Source: Flavobacterium sp.
GTDB taxonomy: Bacteria; Bacteroidota; Bacteroidia; Flavobacteriales; Flavobacteriaceae
Reading direction: 5' to 3'
Assembly: GCA_023253295.1 (NCBI GenBank)
Contig: JALRGZ010000230.1
Coordinates: 1-8,729 of the forward strand
DNA length: 8,729 nt
Part shown: in pieces, positions 1-5,867 of the stretch
Numbering within the stretch: the stretch's first letter is position 1
Layout: every line of letters starts with the position of its first letter
The notes under the pieces: model-generated
Database searches by the model: none
Seen by the model: only the letters and a program-made list of their open reading frames with translations
What the model was told of the DNA's origin: nothing
Translations under genes and position numbers: made by a program

Positions 1-410
1 GGAATCAAATCCTGAATGATATAATCAAAATCAGCTTTTTGTACATAATCCCGTAATTCTTCATCTGTTTTAATCTTTTTTACCCCTAAACCGCGCAAAC
101 CAATATCCGGTTTTGCAATAAAAGGATACTGTATTCCTACATTTGCTATCAAATTTAGAACCTCTTCAAAGCTCGTTCCCTTCTTTAGTAATTCTGTTTT
201 AGGATAATGTTGTTTAGGTATTAAATCATAAATCACTTTTTTGGATTCCATAAAAAAGCCTCCATTCTTAATCCCGGGATTTGAAGCATTGAAGAAAAAC
301 AATGATTTTGCCCTCAGGGCATAATAACCCCAGAGAAAATAAATTGGAATATAAAGTATCTGGAAAGGCCAATATTCCCAGTTAAAAATCTTATGTAACA
401 GTAATTTCAT
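1..410 (-). CDS. ATP-grasp domain protein with hydrophobic N-terminus (partial)
   Basis: I translated this frame from the ATG at 410; it stays open for 136 codons to the left window edge, so the C-terminal part is missing. Residues about 14-33 are rich in Trp, Tyr, Phe, Ile and Leu (WPFQILYIPIYFLWGYY) and could be a membrane or membrane-associating helix. They are followed by NASNPGIKNGGF, and later by YPFIAKPDIGLRGLGV (residues 95-110), which looks like the ATP-binding Lys strand and glycine-rich loop of the ATP-grasp fold. ATP-grasp enzymes are mainly carboxylate-amine or carboxylate-thiol ligases, and relatives are often labelled D-Ala-D-Ala ligase. I see nothing that fixes the substrate, and the catalytic part is outside the window. 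The start lies 20 bp after the stop of the NRDE gene, so this is probably the fifth gene of the operon that begins at 2610. Confidence 0.72.
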   Translation of the reverse strand, partial: MKLLLHKIFNWEYWPFQILYIPIYFLWGYYALRAKSLFFFNASNPGIKNGGFFMESKKVIYDLIPKQHYPKTELLKKGTSFEEVLNLIANVGIQYPFIAKPDIGLRGLGVKKIKTDEELRDYVQKADFDYIIQDLI

Positions 411-430
411 TTTTTTATCAAAAATCTTCC

Positions 431-1141
431 TTAAACAATGATGAATGATGTCAAAAAATCTTCATCCGTCATTAAATCATAATGCAAAATAGACACTTTA
501 TTTTTTTCAATTATCGATTGGGTAATACTCAAGGTTTTCAGTTCGCCTTTTCGATTAATTACCAAGCCATTCTCCGTATCTTCATTATCTGTATAACGGT
601 GAAACTGATAAATATCTGATTCTGAGAGCAACGCTTTACTTTCTAAAAAAGTAAAAAACATATCGGCTCTTTTTTTTCTTATCTGTTCTGAATACAATGT
701 TGAAGAAGACCAAATATGTTTTTGATTAGTATCTAATTTTTCCTTTTCTTTTTGAGTTCCATTCCAACGCAATTGAAAAAGTTGTTTTTTTTGATACAAA
801 ACCAAAGTAAATGGTTCAATATTTCCTAAATCTATTTTCTCCCAAAAATCTTTCGGAGAACTGCTGCTTATTAATTCTAACACAATTAAGCCCCTACTCT
901 TTCTATATTTATTCAAAGACTGATGCTTTTCGGTGGCACCGTTTAACAAAACAAGCACTGTTCCTTTTTCATCCACAATATACCAGGTTCCTCCAGCCTG
1001 AGGATCTTTAGGAAAGATTACATTTTTCCCATTTATGGTGTAATTTCGGGGAGGAATAGCACTGGGTCTTACAATTTTTTCATCACGATTAGACGTAATA
1101 AAAATTTTGCCATAGCTGTTTACAAAACTTACAGTACACAT
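431..1141 (-). CDS. NRDE family protein (TANGO2-like)
   Basis: This 236-residue protein has the signature that names the NRDE family: Asn18-Arg19-Asp20-Glu21, in the context ITSNRDE. It also has the family's DPQAGGTW segment (about residues 46-53) and starts Met-Cys-Thr. Cys2 would be exposed after Met removal, as in Ntn-hydrolase-type folds, which supports the ATG at 1141 as the true start. The eukaryotic relative TANGO2 has been linked to Golgi organisation and heme trafficking, but bacterial members have no settled function, so none is assigned. There is no signal peptide, so it is probably cytoplasmic. Its first 13 bases overlap the end of the DinB-like gene, indicating co-transcription and probably translational coupling. 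Family assignment is firm; biochemical role is open. Confidence 0.88.
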   Translation of the reverse strand: MCTVSFVNSYGKIFITSNRDEKIVRPSAIPPRNYTINGKNVIFPKDPQAGGTWYIVDEKGTVLVLLNGATEKHQSLNKYRKSRGLIVLELISSSSPKDFWEKIDLGNIEPFTLVLYQKKQLFQLRWNGTQKEKEKLDTNQKHIWSSSTLYSEQIRKKRADMFFTFLESKALLSESDIYQFHRYTDNEDTENGLVINRKGELKTLSITQSIIEKNKVSILHYDLMTDEDFLTSFIIV

Positions 1142-1617
1142 CTTTTTCTATATTCAATTGTAGATGGTGCAACACCAAAACTCTCATCAACATTTACATA
1201 GTCAAATCTTAAAAGAGCGACTTTTATTAACGCCTGATGATGGATACAATGCTCTAAATTATAAAGCAACTCTCTGTAATAATTAGTCTGAATATCTATC
1301 TCTTCACCTTCAACGTATTGTTGTAATCTCAAAATCTTGTTTTCCTTTCCAAGTCCTTTCTGAATGGTCTGAATTTGTAAAGCAGCATATTCCGTATCCG
1401 TTTGAATCGTATAATTTCTTTCTCTACTATCATAATTTACAATAGCAGATTCATAATTATGTTCCAGACAATTAAACAGTTCGATGATATGTCTGCAATG
1501 CTCTCCAATGCTGGCATTACTCAATTCAGTGCAGGGACTTACATAATCTTTTTGCGACAATTGTCTTAGCAAATGAACTAATTCATCCAGACTTTTATTT
1601 ATAGACGATAAAAGCAT
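1129..1617 (-). CDS. DinB/YfiT-like putative metal-dependent protein
   Basis: This 162-residue, mostly helical protein matches the DinB/YfiT four-helix-bundle superfamily. It has an early SIGEHCRHIIELF helix (His40, His43) and a late YNLEHCIHHQALI helix (His123, His126, His127). The H123-x3-H127 pair plus one early histidine reproduces the three-His metal site of the fold. Characterised relatives include bacillithiol- and mycothiol-dependent transferases, and many Bacteroidota make bacillithiol, so thiol transfer or thiol-linked detoxification is a possible role by inference only. There is no signal peptide. The gene starts 4 bp after the DoxX-like stop and its 3' end overlaps the NRDE gene by 13 bp. 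A hypothetical DinB protein of unknown substrate is the conservative label. Confidence 0.8.
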   Translation of the reverse strand: MLLSSINKSLDELVHLLRQLSQKDYVSPCTELSNASIGEHCRHIIELFNCLEHNYESAIVNYDSRERNYTIQTDTEYAALQIQTIQKGLGKENKILRLQQYVEGEEIDIQTNYYRELLYNLEHCIHHQALIKVALLRFDYVNVDESFGVAPSTIEYRKRCVL

Positions 1618-1621
1618 AACC

Positions 1622-2008
1622 TTATTTTAAGTGAAACAAACGAAACAAAATATATCTGTCTTTATAAATCAAAACAAGACAACTTACAAATACCAATAAT
1701 GCTAAGCCAAAGAGTGTTCCTCCATCGTCCTGCACTTCAATTCCTAAGACAAAAAGATGAGAAAAAATTGCTCCGGCCATTAATCCAAATCCTAAAAGAG
1801 CCCCATAAAAACTGGTTCTGGGTATTAAAATTAAGATGGCTGTAATTAATTCTAAAACACCAATCCCAATTCTTCCATAAGGTTCTATTCCTAATTTAGA
1901 AAAAATATACACACTCTCTGTTGCCGCAGAAAACTTAAAATACAAGGTTTGCAATAAAACTACAGCAACAATCAACTTTAACAACCAAATAAAAACACCC
2001 GCTTTCAC
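1622..2008 (-). CDS. DoxX-like four-helix inner-membrane protein
   Basis: The 128-residue protein shows four hydrophobic segments at about residues 5-25, 43-63, 66-89 and 97-116, with short polar loops. Helix 1 ends LQTLYFKFSA and helix 2 contains GVLELITAILIL with an intramembrane Glu53, the layout of the DoxX/MauE-like superfamily. Members are integral membrane proteins often encoded beside redox proteins; in mycobacteria a DoxX protein has been reported in a membrane complex with superoxide dismutase and a thiosulfate sulfurtransferase. Here the gene sits 2 bp after the exported peroxiredoxin-like gene, which suggests that the two proteins work on the same process at the membrane. The partnership is inferred from position. 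His84 and Asp94-Asp95 are polar residues near membrane borders, of unknown significance. Confidence 0.8.
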   Translation of the reverse strand: MKAGVFIWLLKLIVAVVLLQTLYFKFSAATESVYIFSKLGIEPYGRIGIGVLELITAILILIPRTSFYGALLGFGLMAGAIFSHLFVLGIEVQDDGGTLFGLALLVFVSCLVLIYKDRYILFRLFHLK

Positions 2009-2010
2009 AA

Positions 2011-2610
2011 CTATTCTTTTAAAGATTGAGCAACAGCAACTAATAATGAATTAGAAATACGATGTTTATAATCAGGTGAAATATATTCAAATTCAATTTC
2101 TCCATTTGAATTTACAATAAAAACCGATGGAACCGGTAAAAAAACGGCATTTATACCTTCAGAACCTTTCATTATAACAGATTCATATTTCTTTGGTGCT
2201 TCAAAGGCAATTCCCATTGCTTTGATCAAGTCTCCTGTACTATCTGAAAACAACTGATAGTTTACTTTATCTTTTTCTTCAGTAATTTTTAAGTTTTTGG
2301 GAGCATCCGGGCTTACAGCTACAATTTGATAACCTAAATCCAACAAAGCTTTTTCAGCCTCTCCTAAAGCAGCCAAATGCAAATTACAATACGGACACCA
2401 GCCACCGCGATAAAAAACCAAAATCGTTCTTTTTTTATTCAGCACCGATTCCAGAGAAACAGCCTCTCCATCCACTGATTTTAAAGTACTATTTGGAATT
2501 TTCTCTCCTATCAGCAAAGGAGCAATATCTGTTGCTGATTGTGGTAAATTATTTTGGGCACTTCCCATAAACCCAACTACCAGTAAAAACAAACTAACTA
2601 TTTTTTTCAT
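2011..2610 (-). CDS. Exported peroxiredoxin/thioredoxin-like protein (AhpC/TSA-type)
   Basis: This 199-residue protein begins with a typical signal peptide: MKK, a hydrophobic stretch IVSLFLLVVGFMG, then a likely cleavage after SA (about residue 18). It should therefore act in the periplasm or at the envelope. The mature part is a thioredoxin-like AhpC/TSA domain: GEKIPNSTLKSVDG, the strand ILVFYRGG, then Trp71-Cys72-Pro73-Tyr74-Cys75, followed by YQIVAVSPDAP (about 94-104), the region before the second half of the fold. The active site is a CxxC motif (CPYC) and not the classical peroxiredoxin PxxxTxxC, so a thiol-disulfide oxidoreductase role is as likely as peroxidase activity. It is the first gene of the five-gene run and follows the Crp/Fnr-family gene after 78 bp. 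Confidence 0.86.
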   Translation of the reverse strand: MKKIVSLFLLVVGFMGSAQNNLPQSATDIAPLLIGEKIPNSTLKSVDGEAVSLESVLNKKRTILVFYRGGWCPYCNLHLAALGEAEKALLDLGYQIVAVSPDAPKNLKITEEKDKVNYQLFSDSTGDLIKAMGIAFEAPKKYESVIMKGSEGINAVFLPVPSVFIVNSNGEIEFEYISPDYKHRISNSLLVAVAQSLKE

Positions 2611-2688
2611 GATATTATTATTTTAATGTAAATGTAGTATCGTTTTAAACGGCCTTTTGTCAGCTAGCTTACAGTTAATCATAAAAAG
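2611..2688 (-). promoter_or_regulatory. Leader region of the peroxiredoxin-like operon, weak promoter candidate
   Basis: The 78-bp gap between the regulator stop and the start at 2610 is the natural place for the operon promoter. On the minus strand 2636-2629 reads TACATTTA, one base off the Bacteroidota -7 element TAnnTTTG, about 19 bp before the ATG. I see no convincing TTTG -33 element at the expected distance. The region also has a tandem hexamer AATGTA (2625-2630 and 2631-2636, plus-strand reading), a short inverted repeat CGTTT-T-AAACG (2641-2651) and the palindrome AGCTAGCT (2662-2669). There is no hairpin with a T run, so read-through from the regulator gene is possible. Confidence 0.3.
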
Positions 2689-3366
2689 TTATAATTGATT
2701 AATATCAGTTATAATAATTTCCCTTCTATTGTAGATTAAAAGTCCTTCAGACTCCATTTCGTTAAGTAAATGAGTTGCCGTTTGCCTCGAAGTACAAATA
2801 ATCTGAGCGATATCATTTTGTGTCAGATAATTTTCCAAAATGACTTTATCACCATCTCTTTTCCCTTCTTTTTCTGCCCAGTCTTTTAAAAACTGAAACA
2901 ATCTGGTTTTAGCATCTTTGGAAACCAAATTAGCATAACTGTTTTTGATTCGTTTCATTTTCAATCCCACAAATTTGGTATAAGAAAGAGCCAAAGAAGG
3001 ATACTGAAGTAATAAATTTTCGAAATCAGACATTAAAAAGCTACATATCACAACATCATCTGACAGCACTTTAGCATATTCATTTGATTCCGAATCATTT
3101 TCTAATGTCAGTTCTCCAAACAAATCCCCTTTTTGAATAATATCCTTTATGGTTTCATTACCTTCTTCATCCACAGCAACAATTTTAATATTCCCTTTTT
3201 TAAGTAAAAAAATGCGGGGCACTTCAGAAGAAGAAAAATAAATAATTTCACCCTTTGAAGCTTTCTTAAAACCAGTAATAATACACAACTGCCTGATTTG
3301 GGAAAAACTCAGCGTTCTGAATAATTTATGATCACGTAAATACCAATATTTCAATTCTTCATACAT
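2689..3366 (-). CDS. Crp/Fnr-family transcriptional regulator
   Basis: The 225-residue protein has the two-domain plan of the family. An N-terminal cyclic-nucleotide-binding-type beta roll (about 15-125) includes IFLLKKGNIKI and DLFGELTLEN (81-90). A dimerisation helix follows (about 128-160), then a winged helix-turn-helix (about 180-222) with LTQNDIAQII and CTSRQTATHLLNE. The Pro-Arg-x-Ala phosphate-binding segment of E. coli CRP is replaced by SESNEYAKV after the FGEL motif, so cAMP binding looks unlikely. There is no N-terminal cysteine cluster for an FNR iron-sulfur centre; cysteines are at 28, 108 and 191, and Cys191 matches the Cys found in the CRP helix-turn-helix. In the recognition helix the CRP/FNR Arg-Glu-x-x-x-Arg pattern is Arg-Gln-x-x-x-His, so the DNA target probably differs. 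The likely effector is unknown. The gene lies 34 bp after the acyl-CoA dehydrogenase gene and 78 bp before the redox-like operon, a candidate target. Confidence 0.92.
   Translation of the reverse strand: MYEELKYWYLRDHKLFRTLSFSQIRQLCIITGFKKASKGEIIYFSSSEVPRIFLLKKGNIKIVAVDEEGNETIKDIIQKGDLFGELTLENDSESNEYAKVLSDDVVICSFLMSDFENLLLQYPSLALSYTKFVGLKMKRIKNSYANLVSKDAKTRLFQFLKDWAEKEGKRDGDKVILENYLTQNDIAQIICTSRQTATHLLNEMESEGLLIYNRREIIITDINQL
2695..2708. promoter_or_regulatory. Fnr-box-like dyad TTGAT-N4-ATCAG, possible operator
   Basis: The sequence TTGATtaatATCAG matches 9 of 10 defined positions of the TTGAT-N4-ATCAA consensus of Fnr-type regulators. It lies in the last codons of the Crp/Fnr-family gene, centred about 91 bp before the start of the peroxiredoxin-like gene, where an activator site could sit. 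Because it falls inside coding sequence of an AT-rich genome, and about one such one-mismatch hit is expected by chance in a window this size, it is only a candidate. Confidence 0.2.
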
Positions 3367-3400
3367 AAAAAAAGACTTTGGGATAAAAGTAATTGATATT

Positions 3401-4540
3401 TTATGACGTTAATGTCCGCGAGATGACAATTCGTTGAATTTCGGAAGTACCTTCATAAATTTGAGTAATCTTAGCATCGCGCATCATACGTTCCACGTGA
3501 TATTCGGAAACATAACCATTTCCACCGTGAATCTGAACGGCTTCTACTGTAACATCCATTGCGGTTTGAGAAGCAAATAATTTAGCCATCGCTCCGGATT
3601 GCGTAATATCCATTCCGGCATCTTTTTCTGAAGCTGCTTTAAAGCACAACATTTTTGCCGCTGTAATTTGCGTAGCCATATCAGCTAATTTAAAAGCAAT
3701 CGCCTGATGCTGAAAAATTGCTTTCCCAAAAGAATGACGGACATGAGCATACTTTAAAGCTAGTTCATAAGCTCCCATTGCAATTCCCAAAGCCTGAGAA
3801 GCAATCCCAATTCTCCCTCCATTCAGTACGGCCATTGCAAAATTAAACCCAAATCCATCTTCCCCAATTCTATTCTCTTTGGGTACTTTAACATCATTAA
3901 ATAACAAGGAATGCGTATCCGAACCACGAATTCCCATTTTCTTTTCTTTGGGTCCAATTTCAAATCCTTCCCAGCCTTTTTCAACGATAAAAGCATTAAT
4001 TCCTTTATGCCCTTTCTCAGGATTACTTTGCGCCATAACAATATAAGTGGAAGCTGTAGAACCATTAGTAATCCAGTTTTTGGTTCCATTTAGTAAATAA
4101 TAATCGCCTTTGTCAATAGCGGTTGTCTTTTGCGAAGTAGCATCAGAACCCGCATTAGGTTCCGAAAGACAAAAAGCACCAATCACTTCCCCTTTAGCTA
4201 ATGGGATCAAATATTTTTGCTTTTGCTCTTCATTGCAATATTTCTCCAAAGCTGCACAAACCAAAGAATTATTGACTGACATAATCACAGCCGCCGAAGC
4301 ATCTACTTTAGCAATTTCACTCATTACCAGAACATAAGAAATGCTATCCATACCTGATCCTCCGTATTTTGGATCAACCATCATCCCAAGAAAACCCAAT
4401 TCGGCCATTTTTTTGACTTGTTCAGTTGGAAATTTCGACAATTCGTCTCTTTCTATTACACCCGGCAACAATTCGGTTTGGGCAAAATCCCTGGCTGCCT
4501 GTTGAATCATTTTTTGTTCTTCGGTCAAATTGAAATCCAT
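3401..4540 (-). CDS. Acyl-CoA dehydrogenase (short-chain/butyryl-CoA type)
   Basis: This is a full-length 379-residue FAD enzyme that catalyses alpha,beta-dehydrogenation of acyl-CoA thioesters in beta-oxidation or branched-chain amino-acid breakdown, passing electrons to electron-transfer flavoprotein. The N-terminal helical domain starts MDFNLTEEQKMIQQAARDFA. The FAD/substrate signature AFCLSEPNAGSDA is at 122-134 and NGTKNWITNG at 151-160. The C-terminal domain has QIHGGNGY (about 336-343) and QIYEGTSEIQRIVISR near the end, in which Glu363 matches the catalytic base of short-chain acyl-CoA dehydrogenases. The length is normal and all key residues are present. The exact acyl chain preference cannot be read from sequence. 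It diverges from anmK across a 167-bp region; the regulator gene downstream, on the same strand, may be partly co-transcribed. Confidence 0.96.
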   Translation of the reverse strand: MDFNLTEEQKMIQQAARDFAQTELLPGVIERDELSKFPTEQVKKMAELGFLGMMVDPKYGGSGMDSISYVLVMSEIAKVDASAAVIMSVNNSLVCAALEKYCNEEQKQKYLIPLAKGEVIGAFCLSEPNAGSDATSQKTTAIDKGDYYLLNGTKNWITNGSTASTYIVMAQSNPEKGHKGINAFIVEKGWEGFEIGPKEKKMGIRGSDTHSLLFNDVKVPKENRIGEDGFGFNFAMAVLNGGRIGIASQALGIAMGAYELALKYAHVRHSFGKAIFQHQAIAFKLADMATQITAAKMLCFKAASEKDAGMDITQSGAMAKLFASQTAMDVTVEAVQIHGGNGYVSEYHVERMMRDAKITQIYEGTSEIQRIVISRTLTS

Positions 4541-4707
4541 AACAACACTTTTATAAGTTTACAATAAAAATTAAGAATCCTTTCAATCATTTTTTTTTCG
4601 ATTCTTAATCTTCGTTTATTGATTTTGGTTTTTCTAAATTTACTTACTTTTATTCAAAAAAAAACAATTTAAGTTTTTAATATTTTATTCGCTTTTAAAA
4701 TTCTTCA
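4541..4707. promoter_or_regulatory. Divergent control region between acyl-CoA dehydrogenase gene and anmK
   Basis: This 167-bp non-coding stretch must carry the promoters for both divergent genes. It is extremely AT-rich and contains a T9 run (4590-4598) and an A9 run (4656-4664), which may bend the DNA. For anmK, TAAATTTA at 4635-4642 resembles the Bacteroidota -7 element TAnnTTTG with one mismatch. For the dehydrogenase gene, TAATTTTT on the minus strand, overlapping the left arm of the inverted repeat, is a similarly weak match. Neither has a well-spaced TTTG -33 element, so the exact promoters are unresolved. Confidence 0.5.
4570..4609. repeat. Perfect 10-bp inverted repeat with 20-nt spacer
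   Basis: The arms are ATTAAGAATC (4570-4579) and GATTCTTAAT (4600-4609), exact reverse complements, with a 20-nt spacer that ends in a T-rich run. The centre lies about 50 bp upstream of the acyl-CoA dehydrogenase start and about 118 bp upstream of anmK. There is no GC-rich stem, and no gene ends here, so a transcription terminator is unlikely. An operator for a dimeric regulator is the better guess; a chance dyad in AT-rich DNA is the alternative. Confidence 0.6.
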
Positions 4708-5775
4708 ATGAAAAAAGATTTTTACAATGTAATTGGCGTGATGTCAGGAACTTCTCTTGACGGAGTGGATTTAGCACATATTCAATTTGAAATAAAAAAT
4801 AACCAATGGCATTTTAAAATTCTGGAAAGCGATACAATAGCCTACAGTGATGACTGGGTAAACCAATTGAAATTAGCAGTTGATTTTTCAAAAGAAAAAC
4901 TGGAAAAATTAAATAATGATTATACTCGATTACTTTCGAAAATCATTTCTGATTTTATCGAAAAACACCAACTTCAAAATCTGGATGCCGTATGTTCACA
5001 TGGTCATACTATTTTGCATCAACCTCAAAACGGCTTCACACTTCAGATTGGTAATCTTCCTGAAATTGCCACTTTAATGCAACAGACAATAGTTTGCGAC
5101 TTCAGAGTTCAGGACGTAGCATTAGGCGGACAAGGCGCACCTCTAGTTCCTATTGGCGACAGCATTCTATTTTCAGAATATGATTATTGCATGAATTTAG
5201 GCGGGTTTTCTAATGTTTCTTTTGAAGAAAACGACAAAAGAATTGCCTTTGATATTTCGCCAGTAAACACTGTTTTGAATTTTTATGCGAATCAGTTAGA
5301 CTTGAATTATGATGATAAGGGAACCATTTCCAGTAGCGGAACAGCCAATGAAGCCTTATTCGAAAAACTCAACGATTTAGATTTTTACAAACTCAAACAT
5401 CCAAAATCATTGGGTTTTGAATTTGTAAAAGAAATTGTTTTACCTCTAATCGAAAATTACAACATATCAATAGAAGATAAACTCAGAACATTTACCGAAC
5501 ATATTGCATTCCAAACCGCTTTGGCTTTACCAACAAAAAAAGGACAACTATTAATTACCGGTGGCGGGGCTTACAATGATTTTCTGATTTCCAGAATCCA
5601 ATATTATTTACCAGAAATGAAATTAATTATTCCTGAAAAGAAAATTCTGGAATTCAAAGAAGCTTTAATTTTTGCCTTACTTGGTGTTTTAAAATTAAGA
5701 AACGAAATCAATGTCCTAAGTTCTGTTACCGGAGCAAAAAAAGACCATAGTTCAGGTTTAATTTATCTTAAGTAA
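4708..5775 (+). CDS. anmK: Anhydro-N-acetylmuramic acid kinase
   Basis: The 355-residue protein matches AnmK, an ASKHA-fold kinase that hydrolyses the 1,6-anhydro ring of anhydro-N-acetylmuramic acid and phosphorylates it to MurNAc-6-phosphate, a step in peptidoglycan recycling in the cytoplasm. Visible motifs in order are the ATP phosphate loop VMSGTSLDGVD (11-21), CSHGHT (96-101), DFRVQDVALGGQGAPLVP (131-148), NLGGFSNVSF (163-172), FDISPVN (181-187, where many homologues have FDTGPGN) and ITGGGAYND near the C-terminus. The Asp in the FDISPVN motif is the expected catalytic residue. The length is close to that of characterised AnmK proteins (about 370). The variant SPVN for GPGN is, as far as I recall, usual in Bacteroidota. 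No downstream recycling enzyme such as MurQ is in the window, and the following genes belong to a different process. Confidence 0.95.
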   Translation: MKKDFYNVIGVMSGTSLDGVDLAHIQFEIKNNQWHFKILESDTIAYSDDWVNQLKLAVDFSKEKLEKLNNDYTRLLSKIISDFIEKHQLQNLDAVCSHGHTILHQPQNGFTLQIGNLPEIATLMQQTIVCDFRVQDVALGGQGAPLVPIGDSILFSEYDYCMNLGGFSNVSFEENDKRIAFDISPVNTVLNFYANQLDLNYDDKGTISSSGTANEALFEKLNDLDFYKLKHPKSLGFEFVKEIVLPLIENYNISIEDKLRTFTEHIAFQTALALPTKKGQLLITGGGAYNDFLISRIQYYLPEMKLIIPEKKILEFKEALIFALLGVLKLRNEINVLSSVTGAKKDHSSGLIYLK

Positions 5776-5867
5776 AGAAAACTGGTCTGATATTTGTTTC
5801 GAAAATTATCCAATAGAATCGCAATTTTTATAATATCTTAGCGTTTCAATAAACAAAGAAAAATTAT
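5776..5867 (+). promoter_or_regulatory. Intergenic region before exbB, weak promoter candidate
   Basis: The 92-bp gap has no clear terminator hairpin for anmK. TATCTTAG at 5834-5841 is close to the Bacteroidota -7 element TAnnTTTG, 26 bp before the exbB ATG. The only TTTG upstream (5793-5796) is too far away to be its -33 partner. The palindrome TTTCGAAA (5797-5804) is short. The leader just before ATG is A-rich (AAACAAAGAAAAATTAT), as expected where Shine-Dalgarno pairing is not used. A promoter here is likely from layout, but the exact site is uncertain. Confidence 0.3.

Noticed and set aside
811..1011. Plus-strand open frame of 66 codons opposite the NRDE gene
   Set aside because: It is antisense to a gene with a firm family signature, and its product looks random.
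2641..2651. CGTTT-T-AAACG as a possible terminator or operator
   Set aside because: The stem is only 5 bp, AT-rich and not followed by a T run on the minus strand; too short to claim as an operator on its own.
3823..4089. Open frame of 88 codons in another frame of the same strand inside the acyl-CoA dehydrogenase gene
   Set aside because: It lies entirely within a clearly real gene with conserved motifs, and the product is not recognisable.
3911..4337. Two plus-strand open frames (3911-4093 and 4110-4337) opposite the acyl-CoA dehydrogenase gene
   Set aside because: They are short antisense shadows of a strongly conserved gene with no leader or domain of their own.
4570..4609. The inverted repeat as a transcription terminator
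   Set aside because: It lies upstream of two divergent genes, so no transcript ends there, and the stem has only two G-C pairs.
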